DNA of 64,000 nucleotides, from contig JAKULF010000008.1 of NCBI GenBank assembly GCA_022661535.1, positions 3,100,001-3,164,000 on the forward strand, given 5' to 3'. A program made the translations under genes and the position numbers. The notes under the pieces were generated by a model. The model saw only the letters and a program-made list of their open reading frames with translations. It ran no database searches and was not told the origin of the DNA. Each line of letters begins with the position of its first letter. Position 1 is the first letter of the stretch. This DNA is from Eutypa lata. Taxonomy: Eukaryota; Ascomycota; Sordariomycetes; Xylariales; Diatrypaceae. Shown here one piece after another: positions 46,433-56,637 of the stretch.

Positions 46433-47662
46433 ATGAAGGGTTTTATAATGCTACCATGGAAGAGACCTGAGAAAAAAGCACCCGACTATAAGCAGCGATG
46501 GCCGACGCAGCAGACTCTTGTGGTCCCAGCCGACACACCAAAACGGATGAGGGTGCTACACGCCATTTCTATACCGCTAGCGTGGCTCAACATAAAAGTC
46601 GAACAGTGGCAGGGTGACCTAGACGAGCATGGAAGATCCATCGAGCGCTTCAATCATCCAGATCCGCCACTTCCACGAAAGAGACTTTTTGGCATACTAA
46701 AACCAGGAAAGAGCACGCATCCATATGACACGGACACGGGCCCGACTCCGATGTCAAAAAGCCTACCGGCGGTCGACAATTCGAGATTAGATTCTTCGCA
46801 GGATCCTGACTCTGAGTCTAGCGGCAGAAGGCCCCCCGTTTGGCGCAAATACTTTCAAGCCAAGACCATGCCCGAATCAGGTACAGGTCAGAATAACCAG
46901 CGCTTGAACCAAGCTCGTCAGCCTGCTCCTCATCCCTCCACGGTCCCGGACAAGAATCCGGAGATTCGTAGAAGGTGGTCTCGGTTTTTATATTGGAAAC
47001 CTGCGCCATCGGCACTCAGATCCGCCGAACAACAGCAGTATCGGGAAGGCGACCGAAGCGGTGATATCGAGCCTCCAAGGAAGCGGAGGGCGGCTTGGAA
47101 GAGCGTGAATGGCCGTCGGTCAACACCACATCCACATCCACCTCCACACCCACCTCCACGCAACGCACCAGCTACTCAGCAAGTAGTCAATACCCCGGGC
47201 CGGAAGAACAAACAGAAGGTCACGGTTGACCCCGTCCCTACGACCGACGCTAGACAGTCAGCGCCGGGTTCTCCCATCATCCGCTTCCTTTCAAGTTTTG
47301 TAAGACATTCGACATCGTCACGAGAGCACATTAGCCCGCTGGACATCAACAGCAGCGATGCTCAGGCAACAACTCTTTCCAGCCCACGCCCACGCAATCA
47401 AGAGACTCCCAGTTCCGGGACGTCATCCACTCCACATAGAGTTCGCGCTTGGTTCTCGTCCAAGCAGCCTCCACAGAGACAGACGCCAATTTCTGCACCC
47501 ATAACAGCAGAAGATGGCACCCAGGCCGTGAACCGATGTCCAGCATGCGGATATTGCAAGCCGGCAGAATCTCCAAGACCGAAACCTGCACGGGCTTTGT
47601 CAATAACATCGCTTAAAGATACTTGGTTCAAGAGTTCGAGGAAGAGATCCAGAACCCAGTAA
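46433..47662 (+). CDS. Long disordered basic protein of unknown function
   Basis: An uninterrupted 409-codon frame with ATG at 46433 (a second ATG follows at 46448). I recognise no domain. An N-terminal block (PDYKQRWPTQQTLVVPADTP, then RMRVLHAISIPLAWLNIKVE) may be a small folded region or amphipathic helix. The rest is rich in Pro, Ser, Arg and Gln with a PHPHPPPHPPPR run near residue 235 and is probably disordered. Near the C-terminus CPACGYC could bind a metal, followed by a basic tail KSSRKRSRTQ. Repeated aromatic-basic patches (VWRKYFQAK, RFLYWKPAP, RAWFSSKQ) are spaced through the protein. The length of the frame without introns supports a real gene; no function is proposed. Confidence 0.68.
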   Translation: MKGFIMLPWKRPEKKAPDYKQRWPTQQTLVVPADTPKRMRVLHAISIPLAWLNIKVEQWQGDLDEHGRSIERFNHPDPPLPRKRLFGILKPGKSTHPYDTDTGPTPMSKSLPAVDNSRLDSSQDPDSESSGRRPPVWRKYFQAKTMPESGTGQNNQRLNQARQPAPHPSTVPDKNPEIRRRWSRFLYWKPAPSALRSAEQQQYREGDRSGDIEPPRKRRAAWKSVNGRRSTPHPHPPPHPPPRNAPATQQVVNTPGRKNKQKVTVDPVPTTDARQSAPGSPIIRFLSSFVRHSTSSREHISPLDINSSDAQATTLSSPRPRNQETPSSGTSSTPHRVRAWFSSKQPPQRQTPISAPITAEDGTQAVNRCPACGYCKPAESPRPKPARALSITSLKDTWFKSSRKRSRTQ

Positions 47663-47753
47663 AGCAAGAAGTTGAGTTCATGGTGCAACAGGCGGGAACA
47701 CGGATAGTTCGGGGATAACACGGAGGAAGTCTACCTGAAAACATATCGTTGAC

Positions 47754-47754
<1 letters not shown>

Positions 47755-47822
<68 letters not shown>
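47755..47822. repeat. (AC)34 microsatellite
   Basis: A perfect dinucleotide run of 34 units, 92 bases downstream of the stop of the disordered-protein gene. It is probably length-variable between strains. Confidence 0.97.
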
Positions 47823-47827
<5 letters not shown>

Positions 47828-48822
47828 TCGTGTACTATAGATTTGTTTTGCTTTGTAGATACTACCTGGATGATATCATTAATAAGAGGAGTATGATACG
47901 TATAACAACTACTCTAGAGGGGAATAACCAGTCATTGAAGTACGTAGATCAGCATCATGCATGCATGAAAAATAAGGGGAATTATATCATCTTTGTCATC
48001 ATACTCTAGACCCGTAACAGTAGATTTGCCCGTTCTCGGATTAGCCAGGTCCAGCAAAAGCTTAGCATCCTGGCATCGTGTATCATTTCTAGATAGCAGG
48101 CATCTGTTGAGTAAAGTTGGCGTCTCAAAAAAAAATTCTGTGAGCCAATCAAATCGTGCTTAGCTTGTCTTTTCCTTGCCGTTAGCTCTTGCTAATACCT
48201 CGAAAACTATCCCGAGCGGTTTTAGCGGACTTAATTAATGCATCTCCTAACTGCCGTTGGCCCGCAATATGCTGCTGTCCTGGGAATGGCTCGCGGCGTA
48301 GCTAAGGTACGGACCTATGCACCGTGAACATGTAGGAAGCCCAAAAGAGATGACGGTGAAAAACAGTCCCGTCTAGCGATCCTGTCCCTGTGAATTACCG
48401 TATATAGATCGGTCTGAGCAGGTAATCGTGAACTTGAAGTTAAGAATGAATGGCTGAGTACAGTACCTAGGCGAAAGAGTTTTAAAGACGTTCTTTCTAG
48501 CCGTTTTGGAACCGAATGTGAGGTTCTAACTAATAGATAGCACCCGAAGGGCCACTAAAACGTGCCGGCGTATGCGGTAGCTAGCGGGGAGTACGGGTCC
48601 GTTCAGCCTCCTAGAGCATCAAGAGCATTATGCTATGCATGAAGGTACATGCGTAATTGGGAATATCTATGAGGTAGGTAGCCTCAACTTGTTGCGCGTT
48701 CTAGTAGCGGGATAGCGTTGCTAGTTTCATCCTCTTTGGAGGGGTCCTGATCCGCCGTGGTGGACGTGGGATCCCCTAGCACATAGACACAAATATTCTC
48801 GCTTTGGACTGCCCTACCGGTC
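47823..48822. other. Intergenic region
   Basis: About 1 kb with no coding signal. It precedes the dienelactone hydrolase promoter. Confidence 0.4.
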
Positions 48823-48829
48823 TATAAAA
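48823..48829 (+). promoter_or_regulatory. TATA box of the dienelactone hydrolase gene
   Basis: TATAAAA lies 147 bases before the ATG at 48976. Behind it is a leader with a (TCA)n tract (TTCATCATCATCATCATCAT, 48877-48896) and the start context TCAAAATGGC, typical of well-expressed fungal genes. Confidence 0.5.
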
Positions 48830-48975
48830 GTCTCTGCAACCCATCTCCGGAAGACGAAAAAGAAGAAGAAAGCATCTTCATCATCATCATCATCATAGTC
48901 TCCTACAACCAACACAGAAACCCAAGAATCCCGATTCAACTCAAAGAAACCATCACTTCCTACTAATTTGTCAAA

Positions 48976-50275
48976 ATGGCCTCGAACCCGCCAGGAAAGT
49001 GCTGCACCGTCGGCGTCAAGCATGAGTGAGTATCCCGATATTTATTTTTCTAACCTACCTACTTACATACCCCTCGTTCGTCATCGCATCCCCCGCTATT
49101 CTTGGCATCACGATGCTAGCTAGCATCTACCTTTAATCTTTTATGAACGTCAGATATCCATTGATTACTTGAATATTTCTCTTTTTTCCTTCTCGTTCAA
49201 AATTTTTTTTTTCCAATTCTCCAAAAGGGAGGACACACACCAGCAGAAACCATCCCCACATAACGAGCAAATCAAACCAAACACCAAAGAAGAAGAAGAA
49301 AAAAAGATGTCGCTAACCCACATTTTCCTAACAACGACAGAGGCGCACCGGTCGGCACGGCCCTCAAAGTCGGCAAGTGGGACGCGTACTTCACGGCACC
49401 GCAGGCGGACGCGGCGGCGAAGCACGACGGGGCGGCGATCCTGATCCTGCCGGACGTGATCGGGATCTGGCAGAACAGCCAGCTGATCGCCGACCAGTTC
49501 GCGGCCAACGGGTACGCGACGCTGATCATCGACCTGTTCAACGGGGACCCGATCCCGCTGAACCGGCCCGGCGACTTCGACTTCATGAAGTGGATGACGG
49601 GGGCTCGACCGGCGACAACCCCACACGCCCGCGGCCGTCGACCCCATCGCCGAGGCGGCCATCAAGTACCTGAAGGAGGAGAAGGGCGTCAAGAAGCTCG
49701 GCGCCGTGGGGTACTGCTTTGGTGCTAAGGTGCGTGGTGGTGGCTTGCCCCCCCCCTTGTTGTCTCTTTCGCTCTAGCTGGGTCGAAGGGGCATGTGGAA
49801 GTAGGACAAACCTGTGATTAACTGGCTTTCCATGCAGTACGTGGCACGCCACTACAAGAACGGCATCAACGTCGGCTACATGGCACACCCATCGTTCGTC
49901 GACGAGGAGGAGCTCGAGGGCTTCAAGGCACCTCTATCCATCTCTGCGGCCGAGACCGACGCCAGTAAGCTACCCTCCCTCCCCTCCCCGAACTATAAAC
50001 CGAATTATAATTCCCATCCCCCATACCGCACTCTGATGATGATGATGATTTCATGCTAACCCACCGTTTCACCTCCCCTCGCAGTCTTCCCCGCCGAGAA
50101 GCGCCACCGGTCCGAGGAGATCCTGGCCAAGAAGGGCGACCCCTACCAGATCTACCTGTACTCGCAGACGGAGCACGGGTTCGCGGTGCGGTCGGACGTC
50201 AGCAAGAAGGAGCAGCGCTTCGCCAAGGAGCAGGCCTTCCTGCAGGCCGTCACCTGGTTCGACAACTGGTTGTAG
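48976..50275 (+). CDS. Dienelactone hydrolase family protein, two one-base frameshifts
   Basis: Alpha/beta-hydrolase of the dienelactone hydrolase family, which opens lactones in aromatic-compound breakdown and acts on related esters. Exons 48976-49025, 49341-49729, 49838-49964 and 50084-50275; introns 49026-49340 (unusually long, 315 nt), 49730-49837 and 49965-50083. Blocks: NPPGKCCTVGVKHEGAPVGT, ILPDVIGIWQNSQLIADQFA, LIIDLFNGDP, GAVGYCFGAK with the Cys nucleophile, SISAAETDAIFPAEKRH with the Asp and YSQTEHGFAVRSD with the His. In exon 2 the frame breaks twice, at GGGGG 49599-49603 and CCCC 49619-49622; one added base in each gives GSTGDNPHTPAAVDPIAEAA. As written the protein would be nonsense after MKWMTG. 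Such paired homopolymer faults point to sequence error, not loss of the gene. Confidence 0.88.
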
Positions 50276-50779
50276 CTCTGCCGCTTGCCTCGTGAAGGAG
50301 GAGGAAATAGCTAGGGGGGAAAATATTTGGGAGGGGCCGAGAAGCGGAGGAGGAGAAGGAAACGGGAAAGAAGGCTGCTAATATTAGTAGGCTGTGATTG
50401 ATGTGACATGACACGATTATGGTATATATATAGCAAAGCAAAGCATTGAAGCGAACAGAGTACATTTGGCTCTGCTTTTTCTTTGCTTCATATTGAAACG
50501 CGCATGTCGTTTGAGTTATTGTGCTGTGCTGTGTTGTGCTGTGGTAAGGCCTCGAGAACGGACAATAGCATAGAAACAAACAGACATATTCTGCCGTGGA
50601 CTTAATACCGACAGAGCTCACTTAGTGTAATAAGTAGTCGTCCAACATAGCAAAGATTGTATCCTTAGTGTAAACTTAGGTACCTAGTTATAGAACTCCG
50701 GTGAGTGATGCTTTTATTATATGTTTATAGTAGACCCGCAAACAGTTCCAAATATGACAATGCTCATCAATTCTCATTC
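50276..50779. other. Convergent 3' intergenic region
   Basis: About 500 bases between the 3' ends of the dienelactone hydrolase (plus) and the WW/FF protein (minus). It holds a GTGCTGTGCTGTGTTGTGCTGT tract near 50519-50541 and no gene. Confidence 0.45.
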
Positions 50780-52675
50780 TCACGCATCAGTCTCCATTGC
50801 ATCCTTTCCTTCCCCCTTCTCCATCTCCCTCTCCCTCTCCATCTCCTTCTCCTTCTCCCTCGCAGCCTCCAACTGGCTCTGCAACCCCTTCTTCCCAACC
50901 AGCATAGCCCTCTCGATCTCCCTCTCCTCCTCCCTTAGCGCCGCCCGCCCATGCTCCAGCGCCCTCCTCTGCCTGCGCTTATCCTCCGCGACGACCCTCT
51001 CCCGCTCCTCGAGCGCCCTCTCCCTCTTCTGCTTCTCCTCCCTCTTCTTCCGCTCCTCCTCGCCCTCCTCCTCCTCTCCCTCTTCCCCTTCTTCCGGCGG
51101 CCCATCCAGCGTCTGGATATACGCCTCGACGAGCTCATCCCTCGTCTGCGCATCCAAACTAATGAACCGCACATCGGCGAGGACCTGCGACGGGAGGTTC
51201 TCGGGGTGCGTGCGGTTGTTGAGCAACTTCAGCGGGACCGCCTTCAAGAGCGCCGCGAGGTCCTTCTTGCGCGCGTCGAGCGGCAGCCGCAGCCTCGCCA
51301 CGTGGTCGCGGTACGCCTTCTCGCGGTCGCGGTCCGCGAGCGCCGAGTCGCGCATGGCCGGCTCCCGGCGGTGCTTGCGGCGGAACTCGGGCCAGTAGAG
51401 CTTGGGGCTCGTGGCCTTGTCGTGCAGGAAGGCGAGGAAGGGGATGCGGGGGTCCCGCTGGGCCTCGCGGGCGCGGCGGTCCCGCAGCGCCCGGATGCGC
51501 GCCCGGCTCCAGTCCTCCCAGACGTCGCGCCGCGCCTTCGTCGTCGCCAGCGCCGTGTACCGCGGGTCGTCAAAGACGCGCCCCTCCTCGAGCAGCTTCT
51601 CCCACGGCGAGTACGGGTTGATGCCGTGGTCGTCGAGGAGGTCCTCGAAGAGCGCGCGCGCGTCCTCCGCCGAGAGCGGGTTGCCCTCCGCCCCCTCGGG
51701 CCACGCCTCCGCGTCCCCGTCGTCGTACTCGCCCGGGTCTAGGCCGTAGTCTGCCCCCATCGCTTGCAGCTGGTATGCGATGTCGTCCTCGTTGAATTCT
51801 ACGGGCATGTGGCTGGTGGATTCTTCGTCTTCTTCTCCTTGCCCTTCTGCTCCCTCTGTGCCCGGCTCTTCGGTACGTTGGCGCTTCGCGCGGTGTCCTT
51901 CGGCCCCACCTTCCGCGCCCTCTTCGCCCTCGTCGTCTGTTACTTCGACTTCTTCGTAGTCAGATCCTAGCTCTTCTTGTTCTTCCTCCTCTTGCTGCTG
52001 TTGTTCTTTCTCAGTCTCAATCTCTGGCTCCGCACTCTTCGCCTTCTCACCACCGCCCTCCCGCTCGTTACCACCGGCTTTCTCCTTGATCCCCTTGATG
52101 TCCAGCTCCAAGATACCCTTCATGACCTTCTCGGGAATGCGCCAGTAGCTCTGATTCTTGACCGGGTTATACACGAACCGCCGGCCGTACTTAGTGTAGA
52201 CCAGGATCCAGGGCTCGCAGCCGGGAATGGTGACCTTCGACCGCGGTTTGTCGTTTGGTTGTGGTTTTGGTCGACCGCCACTACCACCACCTCCCTTACC
52301 TCCCTCGCCACCGTGGCCCCCGCGAAATCCACCACCGCGTCCATGTTGATGCTGCTGCTGCTGCTGCTGTCGCGCTGGGTCGTATTGCGCGAGGAAGGCA
52401 TTCGCGGCCGCCGGATTAGAGAGGTTCGGTATGGAGGAGTACTGAAAATAACTCGCGTTCGGATCGTGTGCTGCTGCTGCCTGCGGTGGAGGAGGTAGTG
52501 GTTGTGGTTGCGTTTGCGACGCGGACGGGATGTCAACGCCCGGTCGCTTGTAGGTAGATTCTTTCGTGCTGGCGTTGTAGTAGTATGCGTGGCCTGTGGG
52601 AGCTTTGTGTTCTGCCCAGCCCGGAGGTAAGGGTGGCAGGATGTTAGGAGATGGTTTATACGTGGATTTCAACAT
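50780..52675 (-). CDS. WW- and FF-domain pre-mRNA processing factor (URN1/TCERG1-like)
   Basis: A 631-residue single-exon protein, probably nuclear and linked to splicing or transcription. A first WW domain (about residues 17-46) reads LPPGWAEHKAPTGHAYYYN and ends STYKRP. A second (about 153-186) reads PWILVYTKYGRRFVYNPVKN then SYWRIP. Between them lie Gln-rich and Gly-rich linkers (QQQQQQHQH; GGGFRGGHGGEGG). An acidic low-complexity region (EEEEQEELGSDYEEVEVTDD) precedes the FF region: LSAEDARALFEDLLDDHGI, SPWEKLLEEGRVFDDPRYTA, WEDWSRARIRAL and a second unit FLAFLHDKATSPKLYWPEFR. The C-terminus is a long charged coiled coil. The order WW-WW-FF fits the fungal Urn1 group and relatives of human TCERG1/Prp40. 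The gene is intact and GC-rich. Confidence 0.87.
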   Translation of the reverse strand: MLKSTYKPSPNILPPLPPGWAEHKAPTGHAYYYNASTKESTYKRPGVDIPSASQTQPQPLPPPPQAAAAHDPNASYFQYSSIPNLSNPAAANAFLAQYDPARQQQQQQHQHGRGGGFRGGHGGEGGKGGGGSGGRPKPQPNDKPRSKVTIPGCEPWILVYTKYGRRFVYNPVKNQSYWRIPEKVMKGILELDIKGIKEKAGGNEREGGGEKAKSAEPEIETEKEQQQQEEEEQEELGSDYEEVEVTDDEGEEGAEGGAEGHRAKRQRTEEPGTEGAEGQGEEDEESTSHMPVEFNEDDIAYQLQAMGADYGLDPGEYDDGDAEAWPEGAEGNPLSAEDARALFEDLLDDHGINPYSPWEKLLEEGRVFDDPRYTALATTKARRDVWEDWSRARIRALRDRRAREAQRDPRIPFLAFLHDKATSPKLYWPEFRRKHRREPAMRDSALADRDREKAYRDHVARLRLPLDARKKDLAALLKAVPLKLLNNRTHPENLPSQVLADVRFISLDAQTRDELVEAYIQTLDGPPEEGEEGEEEEGEEERKKREEKQKRERALEERERVVAEDKRRQRRALEHGRAALREEEREIERAMLVGKKGLQSQLEAAREKEKEMEREREMEKGEGKDAMETDA

Positions 52676-53654
52676 TTTCGCAGGTTCGCTCGTATGTTGG
52701 CGTGTCTCTGCTACTATTTACTGGGTTTCTGTTGTTGTGTAGAAGAAGACGTCGTAAAGGCAAAGAGCTGTAAGAGGTAACTGTAGTAGAAAGCTTCCAA
52801 CGCTATTGACCCACTATTGACCGCCCCATCTAAATTTATTTACTACATACGAGGTGACAAAACCTGAAATAATGCAGTTGGCTCAACAAACATTGAATCA
52901 ACTTGTAGTTAATTTGATTAGAGGTAATAAAAAACCTAGTTCTTAAATTCTTAAATTGGACCGTACTTGATGAATCAAGTATTTCGTTGGTGGACTTGGC
53001 AGCTGCTCTCTACGCTTTATCTCCGTATTGTAGAGGTAGGTTACATAAGTAGTTGCGCTGCAGGCTTTAAAAAACGACTATACTTACTGTCAAAGCACGG
53101 TAAACCTAGCCACAACATCATCTCATCCGGTAGCTACACAATACCGATATGGGGATGCAGATGCATCAGATGTAGCAACTGTATTGTTGACCAAAGTGCA
53201 CCTCTGATTCAAGTAGTCGAATCAATGATTTTCATCTTCAGGTGATTCAAAACATGACGAAATTTAAAAATTCAACTAGTTAGAGGTAGGACCTGTCATG
53301 TTTGATTTTGACGAATTCAGCAAACACACATTGTTTATTCCTCATTGCTAAGCTACATAATACAAATAGAGCTCTACCAGTACCCTGAATGTTCCATTCC
53401 AGGATATTTTGACCAGTATCAGCCGTATAGAGCCAACCGGCTTGCCAATACCTACCTACATAAACCAAAGCAAACACTTTTTTAGCGATTCCAACAGACA
53501 TAAACGTATCAAGGGAATATGTGGAAACCTTCCAACTCGCATAAAAAAGAAGGGAAAAACGCCGTGGTAGTTAGTCTATTATAACATCGCGACAACCCTG
53601 GTACATAGCGAGATCGACACTCGTTTGCTGAGCAAAATGGTGCATTCCAACATC
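52676..53654. other. Intergenic region
   Basis: About 980 bases with the promoter of the WW/FF gene at the left and the 3' end of the dynamin gene at the right. Frames at 52967-53245 and 53280-53501 lack support. Confidence 0.4.
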
Positions 53655-56637
53655 TCAGGCTGTGCCATCCTCTTCTTCTAATTCCTCTTCCTCGCCCATA
53701 TCGACATCGGTGGTGTGCGTGGACATATGGGTCGACGTCTCGGTCATATCGTCGTTGGCAAATGGAACCTCCAGCTTCTGGATGCTGTCGATTGCGATCT
53801 CCAGCTTTTCTCGCATTCCCCTGAGCTGCTTCCGCTCCTTGGCGATCTGGGAGTCCTCTTCCATGAGGCGCTGGTATACTTCGGGGGCTATGTAGTTCTA
53901 TGTTAGCAACTTGAAACGTTCTCGGGTTATATGTGCTTGGCTGGGACTTACTCGGATATGGGAACAATTCCAGCTTCCTGTCTAGGTACTCGTCTAGCTC
54001 GCCTGCCCCGAAGCTGCGGAACAACCGTGCGTTGACATCTTTCGTGACACCCTCGACAAAGTGAGTAGCAGACGTCATGTAATATCCCCTAACTGTACTA
54101 GCCACCTGCAGCTCTGTTTTGAACGGATCTTCACCGAGTCTGGGAAGCAGATCATTGAGCATATGCCGCTCCTTCTTCTTGTCTTCTGCCGTCATTTTCT
54201 CGAGTGGTGTTGAGAAGTAGTGTGGGTCGATAAGACCAGCCGCCTTCAATCTTGAAAAGTTTCTTGCTCTCTCAAGCGCCTCTGCTTCCTCGGCCGTGAA
54301 CCTTTTGAAGGCGTCCATGTTCGTCGTGAACATGGCGTAAGTTTCATCATGATACCGATCGATAAGTCGTGAATTCAACTGCTGCTCGTGGTGTAATAGG
54401 AATTCCTTCAACAAAGCCTGCGAGTCCTTGAATATTACCCGCTGACGGAAGTTCTCCAAGGACGATTCTAGGACGCTATTAACGAGATCCTTGAGCAGTT
54501 CCATCGTTTTTTGCATGTACGTGTCCAATGGTCCGTCCCATTTCTTAATCTCGCGAAGGGATATTGCTTTGTAAACTTCCGTAGGGACGAGATTGATAGG
54601 CATACCCGCTTCTTTCTTCTCCGTTATCTCCTTCCGGATCGCGCGAATATCCATCGCGGACCGACCGAGATGTAGGTATCTTGAGAAGGGTGTTGGTTCC
54701 GGGGTTGGAGTCCCGGCAAAACTTGGTTGCCGTAGGGGACTTGTGAATGAATCTTCCTGCTTTAACCCCTGCCGGCCACTACATCTGGACGTGGGCGTTT
54801 GGTTGGTGTTTGCCTGACCGTCGAATCGCTAGGTCTCGGCCTTTTGGGAGTCTGTGAAGCTAAAGTGTCCGCATCTGAGTCGAGGTCGATAGTCACACGT
54901 GCTTCATTCTGTGGGGGCATTGGCTCGCGAACAATACATGTTGGCTTTATCTTGAAGATACAGGACTGGAACTGTGTGTTGAGTTTATCCCACTTGGACA
55001 CGAAGGCAGCTTCCTTGATGGCGCTCTTGATTTGTCGATAAAATTCCGACAGGCATGTTCTGACTTCGTGTTCAATGTTGCTCGGTAACTCTGGCAATGT
55101 TGACAGTTGTTCTTCAACTTTGCGGAGGTATGCGCCGACCTCGATCTTTATCGATGGCAAGCTTCTAGCGAATGAGTACCCGAGCTGTTTCGTGATGTAT
55201 TCTCTCAAACGCTCGACACCGCATTGATCCTCGTACTCTTCGAACTCCCTAGGCCAAGTACCAACACCACCGCGGAAAAAGAATTCTTCTTGGAGCGGTA
55301 CTTGGTCCAAGGATTCACCAGGTGGGAGTGCGGTAAGGAAGTAGCCGTGTTTCACTGACTGTTTCTTTCCTTGGAGGACTGCGACCCACTGAGGGATGTT
55401 ACTCATTTGCAACATATCGGCTTTGGTGATAACACCGATGGTTCGGTCCGTGGCTTTTGCTTCTCGAATAATGCCCAGACTAATGGAATTCTCCAAATCG
55501 TGATTCATAGGTAGAGCCCACATGATAATAGCCTCTGGTCGCCGTATATACGAGCGGGTCAGATTCCTTACCACCTTGACCAAGTAATCATTCTCTTCCT
55601 TGTCGGGGAAAGGAACACGCCGGGGAGGTCGTAGAAGGATAAGTCGGGCAAATCAGTCCCTTTCATCTCCAAGGCAACGATATTTGGTGAGAATTGTGCT
55701 TCCGTCTGATTGGCAGCCTCGGCCAATTCGATGTCTTTCGCAATGTTGCCTTCACCAGGAACATAAAGCTCATGGTTGTTACTCGGGTTCAGTATGGCAA
55801 TCTGGGCCCAGCGAAGCACATTCTCAATCTCGGCTGGGTCATAGATCGTCTTGAAGATCTTGTTGTCCCGGTTAGGTTTTTGAACCCATGGTGGAAATGG
55901 GTTGCGATCCGTCACATCGGTAATCTTTATCATCCTGCCGCGCGGCTGGAATTCGTAGTCTTGCTGAAGGGAAACGGTACATGACCACTGAGGACCGTTG
56001 CTGGAACTCATTCTGATATGAATGGGGCACCGTGTGCAGACACCGCCGCTTCTAGGCAAATTCAGTCTGGCGAGACCAGACATGAGCTGCAGTAGTTGTC
56101 AGCCATGTAACAGCTAATATATGAAAGATTCACTTACACTGGACTTTCCGGCCGATTGGTCCCCCACAAGGACGAGTTCAGGTAGGGTAGCGACATGCTG
56201 TATACCCATTTGCTGAAGATTGCCGAGCGTATCATTGCAAGCTTTGAGCTGTTTGCCGATACCCGTGAATCCTGGATGTGCAAAACTCCGCTGCGCAAAG
56301 CTGGCGTCGGTGTTGAGTAACGAAGGTGAGCTCGGTTGAGAACCCCCCTCCCGGCGAATCCTAGTTTGCATCAAGACTGGGGTTTCGCCGTGATCCGCAA
56401 TAGCTCGGAAAGTGTCGGCGCTTGCTAAGAGTGGCATTAGCGACCGGGTTCAAGTCATCATTGCCTGGTGAACTTACGGGCATCTGAGCGGTAAAAAGAG
56501 GCGATAGTAGACCTTGCATCTACTTTCTCACTGGCAGCCGTTGGAGGCGGCTTCACCCGTGTTTGGGTTGGTGAAGGCTCGCGAGCATCAAGGTCAACGA
56601 CCTCGTTTTTTACTTGTGGGCGCCTTCTAGGCGGCAT
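53655..56637 (-). CDS. Dynamin-superfamily large GTPase, two one-base frameshifts
   Basis: Membrane-remodelling GTPase of the dynamin/Mx-like branch common in filamentous fungi. Exons (minus) 56478-56637, 56138-56424, 53952-56086, 53655-53887; introns 56425-56477, 56087-56137 and 53888-53951. G1 is GDQSAGKSS, its end falling at an exon border; the G2 region is GGVCTRCPIHIRM, G3 is FYDLPG and G4 is VITKADML. Behind the GTPase domain lie stalk helices (ERLREYITKQLGYSFARSLP), a disordered insert with basic motifs (TPKRPRP, TPTKRPRP), the second stalk half and a C-terminal coiled coil with an acidic end (GEEEELEEEDGTA). The frame breaks at 55605-55608 (GGGG on +) and near 54772. Adding one base at each makes exon 3 2137 nt, exactly the phase demanded by the flanking introns. 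The basic motifs could be nuclear-localisation signals. Confidence 0.86.

Noticed and set aside
47628..48009. Frames encoding Thr-His or Cys-Val repeats
   Set aside because: They are translations of the (AC)34 microsatellite.
12779..50275. A gene cluster for aromatic catabolism linking the tannase, epoxide hydrolase, transporters and dienelactone hydrolase
   Set aside because: The genes are 8-30 kb apart with unrelated genes and long gene-free tracts between them; nothing suggests co-regulation.
50951..51742. A 263-codon open frame on the + strand
   Set aside because: Antisense shadow of the WW/FF-domain gene; its Leu/Arg-rich composition mirrors the Glu/Arg coiled coil on the minus strand.
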